This document shows positions 18,481-27,496 of a DNA stretch of 64,000 nt, piece after piece. Position 1 is the first letter of the stretch. Every line of letters starts with the position of its first letter. Position numbers and translations under genes: made by a program. Source of the stretch: Chlamydiales bacterium (GTDB taxonomy: Bacteria > Chlamydiota > Chlamydiia > Chlamydiales > JAAKFR01); assembly GCA_022601635.1 (NCBI GenBank), contig JAJACG010000012.1, positions 1-64,000 of the forward strand. Direction: 5' to 3'. Under the pieces are notes generated by a model. It ran no database searches. It was not told the origin of the DNA and saw nothing but the letters and a program-made list of their open reading frames with translations.

Positions 18481-19432
18481 CCGCCTTTGCCACCTGATCT
18501 GGTGCGTAGCAGTCGACCAAAAATCCAGTCTTTTGATCCAGGCAGACCTCTTTTAGCCCCCCTGTTGCTGTCGTCACAAGCGGCTTTTTCATATAGGCAG
18601 CCTGCAAGCTGGCCTGACTTACCCCCTCATGACTCCAGCTTAAAAGAGCAAAGATATCAAAGGCAGCAAGTGCTGTAAATGGTGGTGCGATGTGGCCCGT
18701 AAAGATAATGTCGACAGCGCAATCTTGAGCAAATTGGCGGAAGTAGCCCTCGCTTGGCCCTGTACCAACTACCACCCACTTGATCCTTTTGTGCTCTTCC
18801 AGATGCTTTGCAGCACCTATTAGATGAGCGATCCCCTTCCAACCGCGAATCACACAGAGCGTGCCGACACAGATATCACTCTCTTTGATGCCTAGCTTCT
18901 CTCGAAATTGAGCCACCTCTTTTGGGTCGACTTGTAGCTTGCTCGGGTCCAGTCCTGTTGGTACCGAGCAGCAGCGGTGTGCTGGTAGTTTTGCACTCTT
19001 ACAAATTGGCTTCACCACCTCTTCGCAGGTAGTCACTACTTGGCTTGCTAAAAAGTTGTAGAGCAAGTAGCCATTGAGCCCCCCCTTGATCGGGGTAGAG
19101 AGATGGCGCGTACGAATCAGATGACGCCTAAGCAGCTTACCAACCACTCCAGCTGTCCACGCATCAACAGAACTATGCGTATTGATCACCTGAATCTGAT
19201 GACACTTCACAATCGCAGAAAGCTCAAATAGCAGTGGGATGAAACGTCTCTTTTGAAAGTCGAGTTCATAGACAACAAAGCCCGCCTTCTTCGCAGGTTT
19301 GACCAAACCACCCCCCTTTTGGACAGCCAAAACCAGCTCATGGCCGCGCGCACGCATCCCCTCAGCTTCACGCAGAATGCGGATCTCTTGACCGCCCCAT
19401 CCGGGCGAACTCTCTGTGTGTAAAATCTTCAT
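18308..19432 (-). CDS. Glycosyltransferase family 4 (group 1)
   Basis: MKILHTESSPGWGGQEIRILREAEGM...; HEGVSQASLQAAYMKKPLVTTATGGLKEVC; start trimmed. Confidence 0.87.
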   Translation of the reverse strand: MKILHTESSPGWGGQEIRILREAEGMRARGHELVLAVQKGGGLVKPAKKAGFVVYELDFQKRRFIPLLFELSAIVKCHQIQVINTHSSVDAWTAGVVGKLLRRHLIRTRHLSTPIKGGLNGYLLYNFLASQVVTTCEEVVKPICKSAKLPAHRCCSVPTGLDPSKLQVDPKEVAQFREKLGIKESDICVGTLCVIRGWKGIAHLIGAAKHLEEHKRIKWVVVGTGPSEGYFRQFAQDCAVDIIFTGHIAPPFTALAAFDIFALLSWSHEGVSQASLQAAYMKKPLVTTATGGLKEVCLDQKTGFLVDCYAPDQVAKAVKRLADSQKLRQQMGEAAHNHVSQNFLFDQTLDAMERAVLAHPSSHQTSQALWSPPK

Positions 19433-20354
19433 AGACTCTCTTATGTCCCGAGGAAAAGGGCAGTGTGCCAACTTCCTCCCTTTTTTTCCACCCCTCTCCC
19501 TTGCGACTGCTCGCCACAAAGTGGTGCGGATAGAGCGTCACCCTATATCTAGTGAAGCTATGCTTTTGCACCAAAAGCGGCCCCACATAGTCCAAATCCC
19601 TCCCAAAATCAGCGGGATCGCGCCTCCCCTCCAAATAGGGAAACTCAAAAAGATCTGCCATCACCCTACCAGGATCCCCCTTCTTGAGCAGCAAGTAACC
19701 ATCACACTCAATCACAGCAACTGTGCGCTCCAACTTGGTGATCTTCACCCGCGGACTCCTATTTGGCAGATTCAAGCCATGTCTAAAAGATTGACACTGT
19801 GAGCGAAGAGGGCAATTTGAGCATTTTGGTTTTTTTTGACAAACAAGGGCGCCCAGCTCAATCAGCGCCTCCATCACCACCCACGGCTCCTCATTGGGCA
19901 ATAAATCTTCAACAGCTTGTGTCAACTTTTTGCGCACAGCTGGCTTGTCAATCTCCCCCTCTTCACCCAAATAGCGCGCCATCACACGCAATACATTGCC
20001 ATCGACAGCAGCAGCTTTTTGGTGAAAGGCAAAACTCTTGATCGCACCTGCTGTATAGGGGCCTATTCCAGAAATCGATTGCAGATCTTCTGGAAAGCCG
20101 CCAAGCGAAACAATCTCCTTAGCGCCTTTGTGCAGATTGCGCGCACGGCTGTAGTAGCCAAGACCCTCCCACAGTTTGAGCACATGTTCAACTGGAGCTT
20201 TAGCAAGAGCTTCAATAGTTGGAAAAGCCTCCATCCAGCGCTCAAAATAGGGAATGACAACGGAGGCCTGTGTCTGCTGTAACATCACCTCCGAAACCCA
20301 GACTCGGTAGGCTGTTCTATCCTCCCGAAAGGCGAGCTTCCGCCCATTTTCCAA
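19368..20354 (-). CDS. mutY: A/G-specific adenine glycosylase
   Basis: YRVWVSEVMLQQTQASVVIPYFERWMEAFPTIEALA...GLGYYSRARNL...SGIGPYTAGAI, Fe-S CQKKPKCSNCPLRSQC. Reading frame continues upstream (RIKIPSGLKSWFLENG), so the true start may be upstream of TTG 20354. Confidence 0.93.
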   Translation of the reverse strand: MENGRKLAFREDRTAYRVWVSEVMLQQTQASVVIPYFERWMEAFPTIEALAKAPVEHVLKLWEGLGYYSRARNLHKGAKEIVSLGGFPEDLQSISGIGPYTAGAIKSFAFHQKAAAVDGNVLRVMARYLGEEGEIDKPAVRKKLTQAVEDLLPNEEPWVVMEALIELGALVCQKKPKCSNCPLRSQCQSFRHGLNLPNRSPRVKITKLERTVAVIECDGYLLLKKGDPGRVMADLFEFPYLEGRRDPADFGRDLDYVGPLLVQKHSFTRYRVTLYPHHFVASSRKGEGWKKREEVGTLPFSSGHKRVYEDFTHREFARMGRSRDPHSA

Positions 20355-20428
20355 AAACCAAGATTTCAGACCGGAAGGTATTTTGATTCGTGCTCCAAAA
20401 AGTAAAAAAACTAGGGGTTAACAATCAC

Positions 20429-20529
20429 TTTTGGGGCTTTTGTTGCAAGTTGATCAAACTCGAGCGCAGACAGTGTGTTTAACACGGCAAGCGAGATTTT
20501 GGTCAAATCGCGACAAAAGCAGCCAAAAG
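20429..20529. repeat. Family A palindromic repeat
   Basis: CTTTTGGGGCTTTTGT...CTCGAGCGCAGACAGTGTGTTTAACACGGCAAGCGAGA...GCGACAAAAGCAGCCAAAAG. Confidence 0.88.
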
Positions 20530-20605
20530 ACACCACAAACTCGACTTATTTAAGAAAGTCAGATTTCAATTCCATTCTAAGGAGGAAGAGCATACCCTTT
20601 TGCCC

Positions 20606-21676
20606 ATGGGAAGGAAAGGGATTTTCATAGCAGCCACTGGACAAAATGTGGGCAAGACCACAATCTGCCTCGGTATGATCGCTATGCTCAAAAAGCGCTA
20701 TCCAAAGCTGGGCTTCATGAAACCAGTCGGCCAGCAGCATGTCACTGTGGATGACTGTATGCTCGTTGACAAAGATGTAGTGCTCTTTAAGGAGCACTTT
20801 AGCTTGCCTGATAAATATAGCGACATGAGCCCCGTCATCTTCCCGCGCGGCTTCACCCGCGACTTTCTAGATGGCAAGATTGCCACAAGCGATCTCGAAA
20901 AAAATATCGATCGCAGCTACAAATCGATCAGTGAAGCGAATGATTTTACCATCGTCGAAGGAACAGGGCATGTTGGTGTTGGCTCTATTGTTGATCTCAA
21001 CAATGCCAAAGTTGCCAAGCAACTTGGTCTTGACTGCGTCATTATTGCGAAAGGTGGGCTTGGCAGCGCCTTTGATGAGCTCTGCCTAAATAAGACACTC
21101 TGTGATCAGATGGGCGTCCAAGTGGCAGGGGTCATCCTAAACCGCGTGCTCGACTCTAAAAGAGAGATGGTGACCAGCTACATTCAAAAGGCGCTCGACA
21201 GATGGAAAATCCCTCTCATCGGTGCCATTCCCTATAATCAGCTGCTGAGCACACCCTCGATGGAAGATTTTGAGTCGCTCTTCAAGACCAAAATGCTCTC
21301 CGGCCAGAAATATCACTACCGCCACTTTGGCCATCCAAGACTTGTTGCCACATCTGCACCAACCTTCAAAGAGATGACAGAGCCCGATCAGCTCTTAGTA
21401 ACCCCCGCTACGCGCGAAGATATTGTCTACGCTCTATTAGAGCTGCATAAACCGGGTGAGCCACAACAAGGCTTTATCTTTACTGGAAAACATGCTCCTA
21501 GCTCTTCCATTATTGAGGCACTCCAAAAAGCAGACATTCCTAGTCTTTATGCTCCCTTCCCAACATTTGAAACAATGCACATGATCAGCTCCTTCGTTGC
21601 CAAAATTGATGGGCGTGATCAGGAAAAGGTGGAAATGGCTATCCAACTTGTTGAGAACCACTTGCAATTTATTTAG
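20606..21676 (+). CDS. P-loop (BioD-like) and DRTGG-type protein, PTA N-terminal-domain-like
   Basis: KGIFIAATGQNVGKTTICLGMIAML...GLDCVIIAKGGLGSAFDELCLNKTLC...VAGVILNRV; C-terminal DRTGG-like half. Confidence 0.7.
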   Translation: MGRKGIFIAATGQNVGKTTICLGMIAMLKKRYPKLGFMKPVGQQHVTVDDCMLVDKDVVLFKEHFSLPDKYSDMSPVIFPRGFTRDFLDGKIATSDLEKNIDRSYKSISEANDFTIVEGTGHVGVGSIVDLNNAKVAKQLGLDCVIIAKGGLGSAFDELCLNKTLCDQMGVQVAGVILNRVLDSKREMVTSYIQKALDRWKIPLIGAIPYNQLLSTPSMEDFESLFKTKMLSGQKYHYRHFGHPRLVATSAPTFKEMTEPDQLLVTPATREDIVYALLELHKPGEPQQGFIFTGKHAPSSSIIEALQKADIPSLYAPFPTFETMHMISSFVAKIDGRDQEKVEMAIQLVENHLQFI

Positions 21677-21842
21677 GGATATAGTAAATAAGTACTTTGC
21701 CAGAGATTTTGGCAAGATTTCTCTCAAGGAGGGGCTCGGAGCCGAACGCCGAACCCTTTGCGAGTTAGTCGAGTAGAGAATGACGCCGAGTCAAAAATTG
21801 TGATGGAAGATGCCGGATGGGAGTTAATCAGGGCTTCCTTAT
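21675..21842. repeat. Family B palindromic repeat
   Basis: GGGATATAGTAAATAAGTACTTTGCC...GAGCCGAACGCCGAACCCTTTGCGAGTTAGTCGAG...GCCGGATGGGAGTTAATCAGGGCTTCCTTA. Confidence 0.8.
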
Positions 21843-21865
21843 AGTTAGAAAAGGAATGCTGTTTA

Positions 21866-22978
21866 ATGTCAATAGATGCAATTCTCAGTTTTAGCCCTGG
21901 GCAGTTTGATTGCACCGTCTGCCAGAGTTTATTTGATCAACACGCACCTGTTGTGGCACATAAACTACGAACATCTCAAGGATATGTAGATAAGCTCTGT
22001 CACCATCTCTGCTTGAACTGCTTTGAGAGCTGGAAAAAATCGCATTGTCCAACCTGCCGAACAGATTGGACCCTAAATGATCAACGCAAGCTGCCTTTTG
22101 GTGATAAAACGCTTACACTTCTATACTCTTTGAAAAATGGGGAGGATGACCCTTCTCTTTGGAAGACACGCATGGCTGCTCTAAATGCACTTGGCGTAGC
22201 TTCTAATTGGGAAACTCAAATCAAAGCTCTGCGGTTAAATAAAGAGTTAGAAAACTTTTTAATCGATAAGGGGGAAGAGGCTTGCAAACCACTTTCACTT
22301 TTGAATAAGGATCATTTTTCAAACTTTTCTGTCGATTTTACTGAGTGGTTTTTACAGCAAAGCGCTAACAAACAAAAAGCAATATGCCTACTCCCTCTAG
22401 CTGTTATCTTGCCAATGATGACTTGGTTTGAGAAGCAAAATGATGAATCGATGCTATGGCTAATGAGCGTGCTTCCCTCGATTACAAGCCATAACTCTAC
22501 AGATCCGACTCGTGTGCAGAGAGTAATTACCACTCTTATTGACTACCGTACCTTTCTCCTATGCCCAACAAGTCTAGCTGCCATTAATACAATTTTGCGA
22601 GCAAAGGCCGAGGATCCTGAGTTATTCAACAACGTTTCGCAATATTTCTTGGGAACTAGAGAAGAGGCACAGTTTTCGAACACCAGGAGGCGCATCCAAG
22701 ATCTTAAAGCGGCAGTCAGTTTTGGTATTGGCTTTTCTATGACAGCAAGCATCTCGACTGTGGGTTCACCTGTTATAGCGACAATTGCAGCTATGATTAT
22801 GGGAGAAATTTCTGCTCACATATGTCCCGACCATTTTCGAGAGGCGCGCGCCTTCCAAATGGGCTCCTTAACAGCCTTCTCCTGCATCCACATACGCAAC
22901 ATGAGATGGGAGCCTCTCATCATTACCGGCGTTGTGGTTGCCATACTTGTCAAACTTACCTCGCATACAGGGCGCTGA
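21866..22978 (+). CDS. RING-finger-like zinc-binding protein with C-terminal hydrophobic region; candidate effector
   Basis: FDCTVCQSLFDQHAPVV...VDKLCHHLCLNCFESWKKSHCPTCRTDW: CxxC...CxHxxCxxC...CPxC; hydrophobic segments near the C-terminus. Confidence 0.65.
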   Translation: MSIDAILSFSPGQFDCTVCQSLFDQHAPVVAHKLRTSQGYVDKLCHHLCLNCFESWKKSHCPTCRTDWTLNDQRKLPFGDKTLTLLYSLKNGEDDPSLWKTRMAALNALGVASNWETQIKALRLNKELENFLIDKGEEACKPLSLLNKDHFSNFSVDFTEWFLQQSANKQKAICLLPLAVILPMMTWFEKQNDESMLWLMSVLPSITSHNSTDPTRVQRVITTLIDYRTFLLCPTSLAAINTILRAKAEDPELFNNVSQYFLGTREEAQFSNTRRRIQDLKAAVSFGIGFSMTASISTVGSPVIATIAAMIMGEISAHICPDHFREARAFQMGSLTAFSCIHIRNMRWEPLIITGVVVAILVKLTSHTGR

Positions 22979-23869
22979 GCAAGAGCGTAGTTTGCCGCAG
23001 CGATTCTCAAAACTCTGACCAAAAGGACAGCTGCCCTGCACACCGTCAAAACCGCTCGGAAGATACTTCTGTATCGAGCTTGGTCCAAAAAAACCAAAAG
23101 CCTTAGCTTTAGTTGTAGCACAAAGATGTAGCGGCAAAGAATCCATAGCAAGCACCCTTTTAGATTTATCCATCACATTTTGCAGCTGTGCCAGCGTTAA
23201 CTTTGGCAAGATCTGACCAAAGCGCTCTAGCTTTTTGACAAAAGCGTATTCCTCATTAGACCCCCATACAAAAAAGATTTTGCCCTCAATCTTCTCCAAA
23301 ATGGGAATCCATTGCTCTTCTGTAAGGCGCTTTGATGGCCAAGCAGCACCTGGGCATACCAACGTTCCGCCACCAAAGGAGCCAATCTTTTCCTGATCTT
23401 CTTGTGATAGTGGAAAAAGAAAGGGCTCTACTTGAGGCGCGGTAAAATCTCCAAAATAGCTCTGTACAGGGAAGAGGTAGTCATCGCGAATCGACTGTTT
23501 GGGGGGGAGGACAAACTTCACATTGGTGGTCAGACCAGAAGGCCACTCTGATAGATCCTTCCAACCAAAGCCCACCTTCGCTTTCGCATCGGCAAAGAGG
23601 GTTAAAAGGGCTGACTTGCAATTTCCCTGCAAATCAAAGAGTAGATCATAGGCGCATTTTCTAAGTTCCGGAGCAAAGGGAATTTTGAAATGACGCTTGG
23701 TTGTGAGCACTCGATCAACCTGAGGGTGGGCGGCAACTAGTGAGGAAAATTTTTCCTCGACAAGCCAGTCGATCTGCCCATAGGGAGATTTCTGCCGTAG
23801 ATAGGAGACAACAGGGAAGGTTTGTAGGATGTCTCCTAGTGAAGAAGTTTTCACTATTAAGAATTTCAT
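22868..23869 (-). CDS. Heptosyltransferase-like glycosyltransferase family 9
   Basis: MKFLIVKTSSLGDILQTFPVVSYLRQKSPYGQIDWLVEEKFSSLVAAHPQVDRVL; LVCPGAAWPSKRLTEEQW; GFFGPSS. Confidence 0.88.
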   Translation of the reverse strand: MKFLIVKTSSLGDILQTFPVVSYLRQKSPYGQIDWLVEEKFSSLVAAHPQVDRVLTTKRHFKIPFAPELRKCAYDLLFDLQGNCKSALLTLFADAKAKVGFGWKDLSEWPSGLTTNVKFVLPPKQSIRDDYLFPVQSYFGDFTAPQVEPFLFPLSQEDQEKIGSFGGGTLVCPGAAWPSKRLTEEQWIPILEKIEGKIFFVWGSNEEYAFVKKLERFGQILPKLTLAQLQNVMDKSKRVLAMDSLPLHLCATTKAKAFGFFGPSSIQKYLPSGFDGVQGSCPFGQSFENRCGKLRSCSAPCMRGKFDKYGNHNAGNDERLPSHVAYVDAGEGC

Positions 23870-23894
23870 CAGCAAGGTAGAATATTCTATTGCG

Positions 23895-24650
23895 ATGAGA
23901 TGGTCAATTGAGAAAAATCAGAAACTGCTTCCCTTTTTAAAAGAAAGGGTTGAGATGCCAACACGCAGCATCCGCTGGCTTGTTGAGCATAACCGCTGCC
24001 GCGTCAATGGACGTGTGGAGCGCTTTTGCTCAACCAGATTGATCCGTGGTGATCGTGTTCAACTCTTTATGGATGATGCCAAGGGCAAGCTTGAGACTCT
24101 TTTTGAGGATGACTATTTGGTGATCTATAACAAGCCAGCTGGAATGGCCTCTGAAAAGCTGCCTCACCTTCTGGTGCACCGCTTGGATCGCGACACGACA
24201 GGTTTGATCATCTGCGCCAAAACAATCGCCTCACAAAATGCGCTCGAAGATCTTTTTCGCGATCGCAAGGTAGAAAAAGAGTACACAGCCGTAGTTTCCC
24301 CTGCTCCGAAAGAGGAGTGTGGTGTGATCAAGATGAAGATGGCGATTCACAAAAGGCGTGAAGGCGCTGTTTTATGGTGCAAGGCAAAAGAGGGTTTGAG
24401 CTCCCAAACGCGCTATGAGGTGTTGAAGCGGGAGAAAAAGTGCGCTGTGATGAGGCTGATCCCCAAGACAGGCAGGACGCATCAGCTGCGTCTGCACATG
24501 AAGGAGCTTGGCTGCCCCATTGTGGGTGATGTCGATTATGGTAGCAAAGAGCAGGGCCGCGTCTTTGGCCAAAAACTACATGCATCGCGATTAAAGTTTT
24601 TGCATCCCTTTACGGGAGAACATATTGAGGTAAAGAATGTTAAATATTGA
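23895..24650 (+). CDS. RluA-family 23S rRNA/tRNA pseudouridine synthase
   Basis: [58 protein letters not shown]. Confidence 0.9.
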   Translation: MRWSIEKNQKLLPFLKERVEMPTRSIRWLVEHNRCRVNGRVERFCSTRLIRGDRVQLFMDDAKGKLETLFEDDYLVIYNKPAGMASEKLPHLLVHRLDRDTTGLIICAKTIASQNALEDLFRDRKVEKEYTAVVSPAPKEECGVIKMKMAIHKRREGAVLWCKAKEGLSSQTRYEVLKREKKCAVMRLIPKTGRTHQLRLHMKELGCPIVGDVDYGSKEQGRVFGQKLHASRLKFLHPFTGEHIEVKNVKY

Positions 24651-25527
24651 TCTAAAGGGAAAGCGCGCCTTTGTAGCAGGCATTGGTGATGACAACGGTT
24701 TTGGCTGGGCGATTGCAAAAGCGCTTGCAGAGGCTGGTGCTACGATTGTGGTGGGTACCTGGACACCGATTTTGAAGATTTTCACTCAATCGTTGGAAAA
24801 TGGCAGATTTGATGAGTCACGCAAGCTTTCTGATGGATCTTTGATGCAGTTTGAGAAGGTCTACGCTCTTGATGCGATGTATGACACACCTGAAGATGTG
24901 CCTGAAGAGGTGAAAGAGAACAAGCGTTACAAGAATGCTGGCGGCTACACCATCTCTGAGGTGGCTGAGGCGGTCAAGAGCGACTTTGGCTCAATTGACT
25001 TCTTAGTGCACAGTCTTGCCAATGGACCTGAGATCAAAAACAGCTTGCTTGAGGTTTCACGCAAGGGCTATTTGGCGGCGATCAGCGCCTCCTCTTATTC
25101 ATTTGTGAGTCTGCTTCAGCACTTTGGCCCTTTGATGAGTGAGGGTAGTTCGACTATTTCATTGACCTACCTGGCATCTGAGCGTGCAGTTCCTGGCTAT
25201 GGTGGTGGTATGAGCTCTGCCAAGGCGGCGCTTGAGAGTGATACGCGCATGTTGGCTTTTGAGGCAGGACGCAAGTGGGGCGTGCGTGTGAACACCATTT
25301 CAGCGGGAGCTTGGGGCAGTCGTGCTGCGAAGGCGATTGGTTTTATTGAGCGCATGATTGACTACGCTGAAGAGGGAGCGCCTCTTCCCCGTCCAATCAA
25401 ACCTCCCGAGGTTGGCAATACGGCAGCATTCTTATTGAGCGATCTTGCCAGTGCGATCACAGGTGTCACTCTCTATGTGGACAACGGCATGCACGCCATG
25501 GGTGTTGGACCTGAAATCTTACGGTGA
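24637..25527 (+). CDS. fabI: Enoyl-[acyl-carrier-protein] reductase
   Basis: [28 protein letters not shown]...HSLANGPEI...[27 protein letters not shown]. Confidence 0.93.
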   Translation: MLNIDLKGKRAFVAGIGDDNGFGWAIAKALAEAGATIVVGTWTPILKIFTQSLENGRFDESRKLSDGSLMQFEKVYALDAMYDTPEDVPEEVKENKRYKNAGGYTISEVAEAVKSDFGSIDFLVHSLANGPEIKNSLLEVSRKGYLAAISASSYSFVSLLQHFGPLMSEGSSTISLTYLASERAVPGYGGGMSSAKAALESDTRMLAFEAGRKWGVRVNTISAGAWGSRAAKAIGFIERMIDYAEEGAPLPRPIKPPEVGNTAAFLLSDLASAITGVTLYVDNGMHAMGVGPEILR

Positions 25528-25685
25528 TACTGATTAACTACCGTTTGGCAGATTTCGTCAGAATTTTTGATTCGGCTAAATTCGGAGACGAGTTCTAACC
25601 ACTTGCTGGTTAGACGAGTCGAGAATGACACCGAATCGAAAATTGTGGTGAAAGATGCCGGACGGGAGTTATTCAGTGACTCCTT
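25523..25685. repeat. Family B palindromic repeat
   Basis: GGTGATACTGATTAACT...GTTCTAACCACTTGCTGGTTAGACG...GCCGGACGGGAGTTATTCAGTGACTCCTTA. Confidence 0.85.
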
Positions 25686-26307
25686 ATGCACGGAATCCTG
25701 AAGCGATATCGATATTTTGCCCAGTGATGGCATCGCTTGTGAAGAGGAAGGCGACAAGGCGCGCCACCTCTTCCAAATCTACAGGCTTCTGATCACTACT
25801 GCAGACGCTATTCTCCATAACACCCGGCGACACCATATTCACCTTCACCTGGGACTGCACTTTGGCAAGACTCTGCGTGTAGTTCCAAAGCGCCGCCTTA
25901 CTCAATGCATAGGAAGTGCAACTAACAGTTGGACGCAAAATGCCCGCTGTTCCAATATTGACAATGTGGCCACGCATTTTGGAAATTGCTGGCAAAAGCT
26001 TCTGACAAAGGAGCATGGGTATCTCCACATTGATGCGCATCAGCTCTAAGCTGCTCGTTTGAGGCGTATCCTCTAAGTAGTTACCCACATTGTTGACAAG
26101 GCCAGTTGTTTCTGGGAAACGCTCAAGATAGCGTTGAACCAGCTTCTCATCCAAAACTCCTTGAATTGTTTGAGCCTCTGGGCAGAGTTTGAGCAGTTCA
26201 CCTGGATCACTCCGATTGTGATGGATCACAATCTGATGGCCTGCATTGTAGAGCTCAAGGGCAATCGCGCGACCCAATCCTTTGGCCGCTCCGGTGATCA
26301 AAATCAT
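25684..26307 (-). CDS. Short-chain dehydrogenase/reductase (possible pteridine reductase)
   Basis: MILITGAAKGLGRAIALELYNAGH...NVGNYLED...SYALSKAALWNYTQSLA; overlaps the folB-like stop codon. Confidence 0.8.
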   Translation of the reverse strand: MILITGAAKGLGRAIALELYNAGHQIVIHHNRSDPGELLKLCPEAQTIQGVLDEKLVQRYLERFPETTGLVNNVGNYLEDTPQTSSLELMRINVEIPMLLCQKLLPAISKMRGHIVNIGTAGILRPTVSCTSYALSKAALWNYTQSLAKVQSQVKVNMVSPGVMENSVCSSDQKPVDLEEVARLVAFLFTSDAITGQNIDIASGFRA

Positions 26308-26654
26308 GCCTCTTGCTCAAGCTCCACAGCAATGTAATCAGCAAGAGCAAGCGCCTTTTTCTTCACCCGGATCTTACACCAATCCAAAGGAAACTGCGCA
26401 AATAAAACCTGCAGCGCCTCATTGGCATAGGTTTCAACCAAATTGAAGTGCTCCGCTTTGGCTACATCTTGCAACACCTGTGCCAGCTGCCTGTAATCAA
26501 TCGCATCCTCAATCGAATCGCTCTGTACACACTCAGACAAGTCAGCTTGGCAGGTGAGATCGACAAGAAGCTCCTGCAGCTGATGCCTCTCATGTTCCAA
26601 AATACCAACCGTACACTGCACGCGCAAATTACGAATTTTTAGATATCCATCCAT
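26304..26654 (-). CDS. folB: Dihydroneopterin aldolase/epimerase family (FolB/FolX)
   Basis: MDGYLKIRNLRVQCTVGILEHERHQLQELLVDLTCQADLSEC...AIDYRQLAQ...HFNLVETYANEAL. Confidence 0.87.
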   Translation of the reverse strand: MDGYLKIRNLRVQCTVGILEHERHQLQELLVDLTCQADLSECVQSDSIEDAIDYRQLAQVLQDVAKAEHFNLVETYANEALQVLFAQFPLDWCKIRVKKKALALADYIAVELEQEA

Positions 26655-27468
26655 CTATCGCCTCTATAATTCCCAATTCCTCAGGCGGCTTCGCCACCAC
26701 ATCTGCAATCTTCAGAAGATCGGCAGGCGCCCCTGACACCACCACTTTATAATCACTCTCTAATAGCATCGCCAGATCATTGTAGTCATCTCCAGCAGCC
26801 AAAACAGGCAGTTTCTGCCCCAAATAGTCATGAAACTGCGCTAGCGCCCTGCCCTTCGAAGCCTCAGAGCTGTTGACATGCGCCAAAAAACTGCCTGGCT
26901 TAAAGGCGTCATTGATCACAATGGTGTTCAATCCAAGTTCACCATGCAGCTGATCAGCTATCTGATGCGCCACCTCCTTGCCAGCAAAATATTTAGCCAC
27001 AGCGCAGCTCTCAATTTTGAGATCGGCAAAACTTGTCACCGCCCTCCACTCATTTTTGGAGATCGTCTGCCTATAGCGGATATACTCCATGTCCTCCTCA
27101 CTAAAATCAGCTCGCTTATAGTAGCAAAGATCGAGATGCTCATGGCCCATCTCCAAAAGTAGCGGCCTCTCAATTGCAGCAAAGAGCTCCTCCAATTTGG
27201 GCACCATCTGACCCGATACGTAGTGGCGAAAGAGCTGCTTTTGCTCTGGCATCTTGTAGAGTGCTGCCCCATTTTGAACCCCCACATAGAAGCTACCACG
27301 CAGATGCTCAAAGATCGGATGGGCAAAAGCAAAGGTGCGTCCAGTAATAAAGACTAAGTGGTACCCCTTTTCAATCAAAGAGTTGAGATATAAGACAACC
27401 TCTGGATGGAGCGTGTCATGCGATTTTGTGATTGTTCCATCGATATCAAGTGCGATTATTCCATTCAT
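26629..27468 (-). CDS. HAD-superfamily (Cof-type) hydrolase
   Basis: MNGIIALDIDGTITKSHDTL; VFITGR; LAAGDDYNDLAMLLESDYKVVVSGA. Confidence 0.88.
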   Translation of the reverse strand: MNGIIALDIDGTITKSHDTLHPEVVLYLNSLIEKGYHLVFITGRTFAFAHPIFEHLRGSFYVGVQNGAALYKMPEQKQLFRHYVSGQMVPKLEELFAAIERPLLLEMGHEHLDLCYYKRADFSEEDMEYIRYRQTISKNEWRAVTSFADLKIESCAVAKYFAGKEVAHQIADQLHGELGLNTIVINDAFKPGSFLAHVNSSEASKGRALAQFHDYLGQKLPVLAAGDDYNDLAMLLESDYKVVVSGAPADLLKIADVVAKPPEELGIIEAIDGWISKNS

Positions 27469-27496
27469 CTTCTATATTCCGCTATAAAGGGATCAT

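Noticed and set aside
21437-21727. 96-aa minus-strand ORF MREILPKSLAKYLFTISLNKLQ...
   Set aside because: Starts inside the family B repeat and runs antisense to the DRTGG protein; same 'ILSKSLARYLFSISL' read-out as the 12.8 kb repeat, so a repeat artefact.
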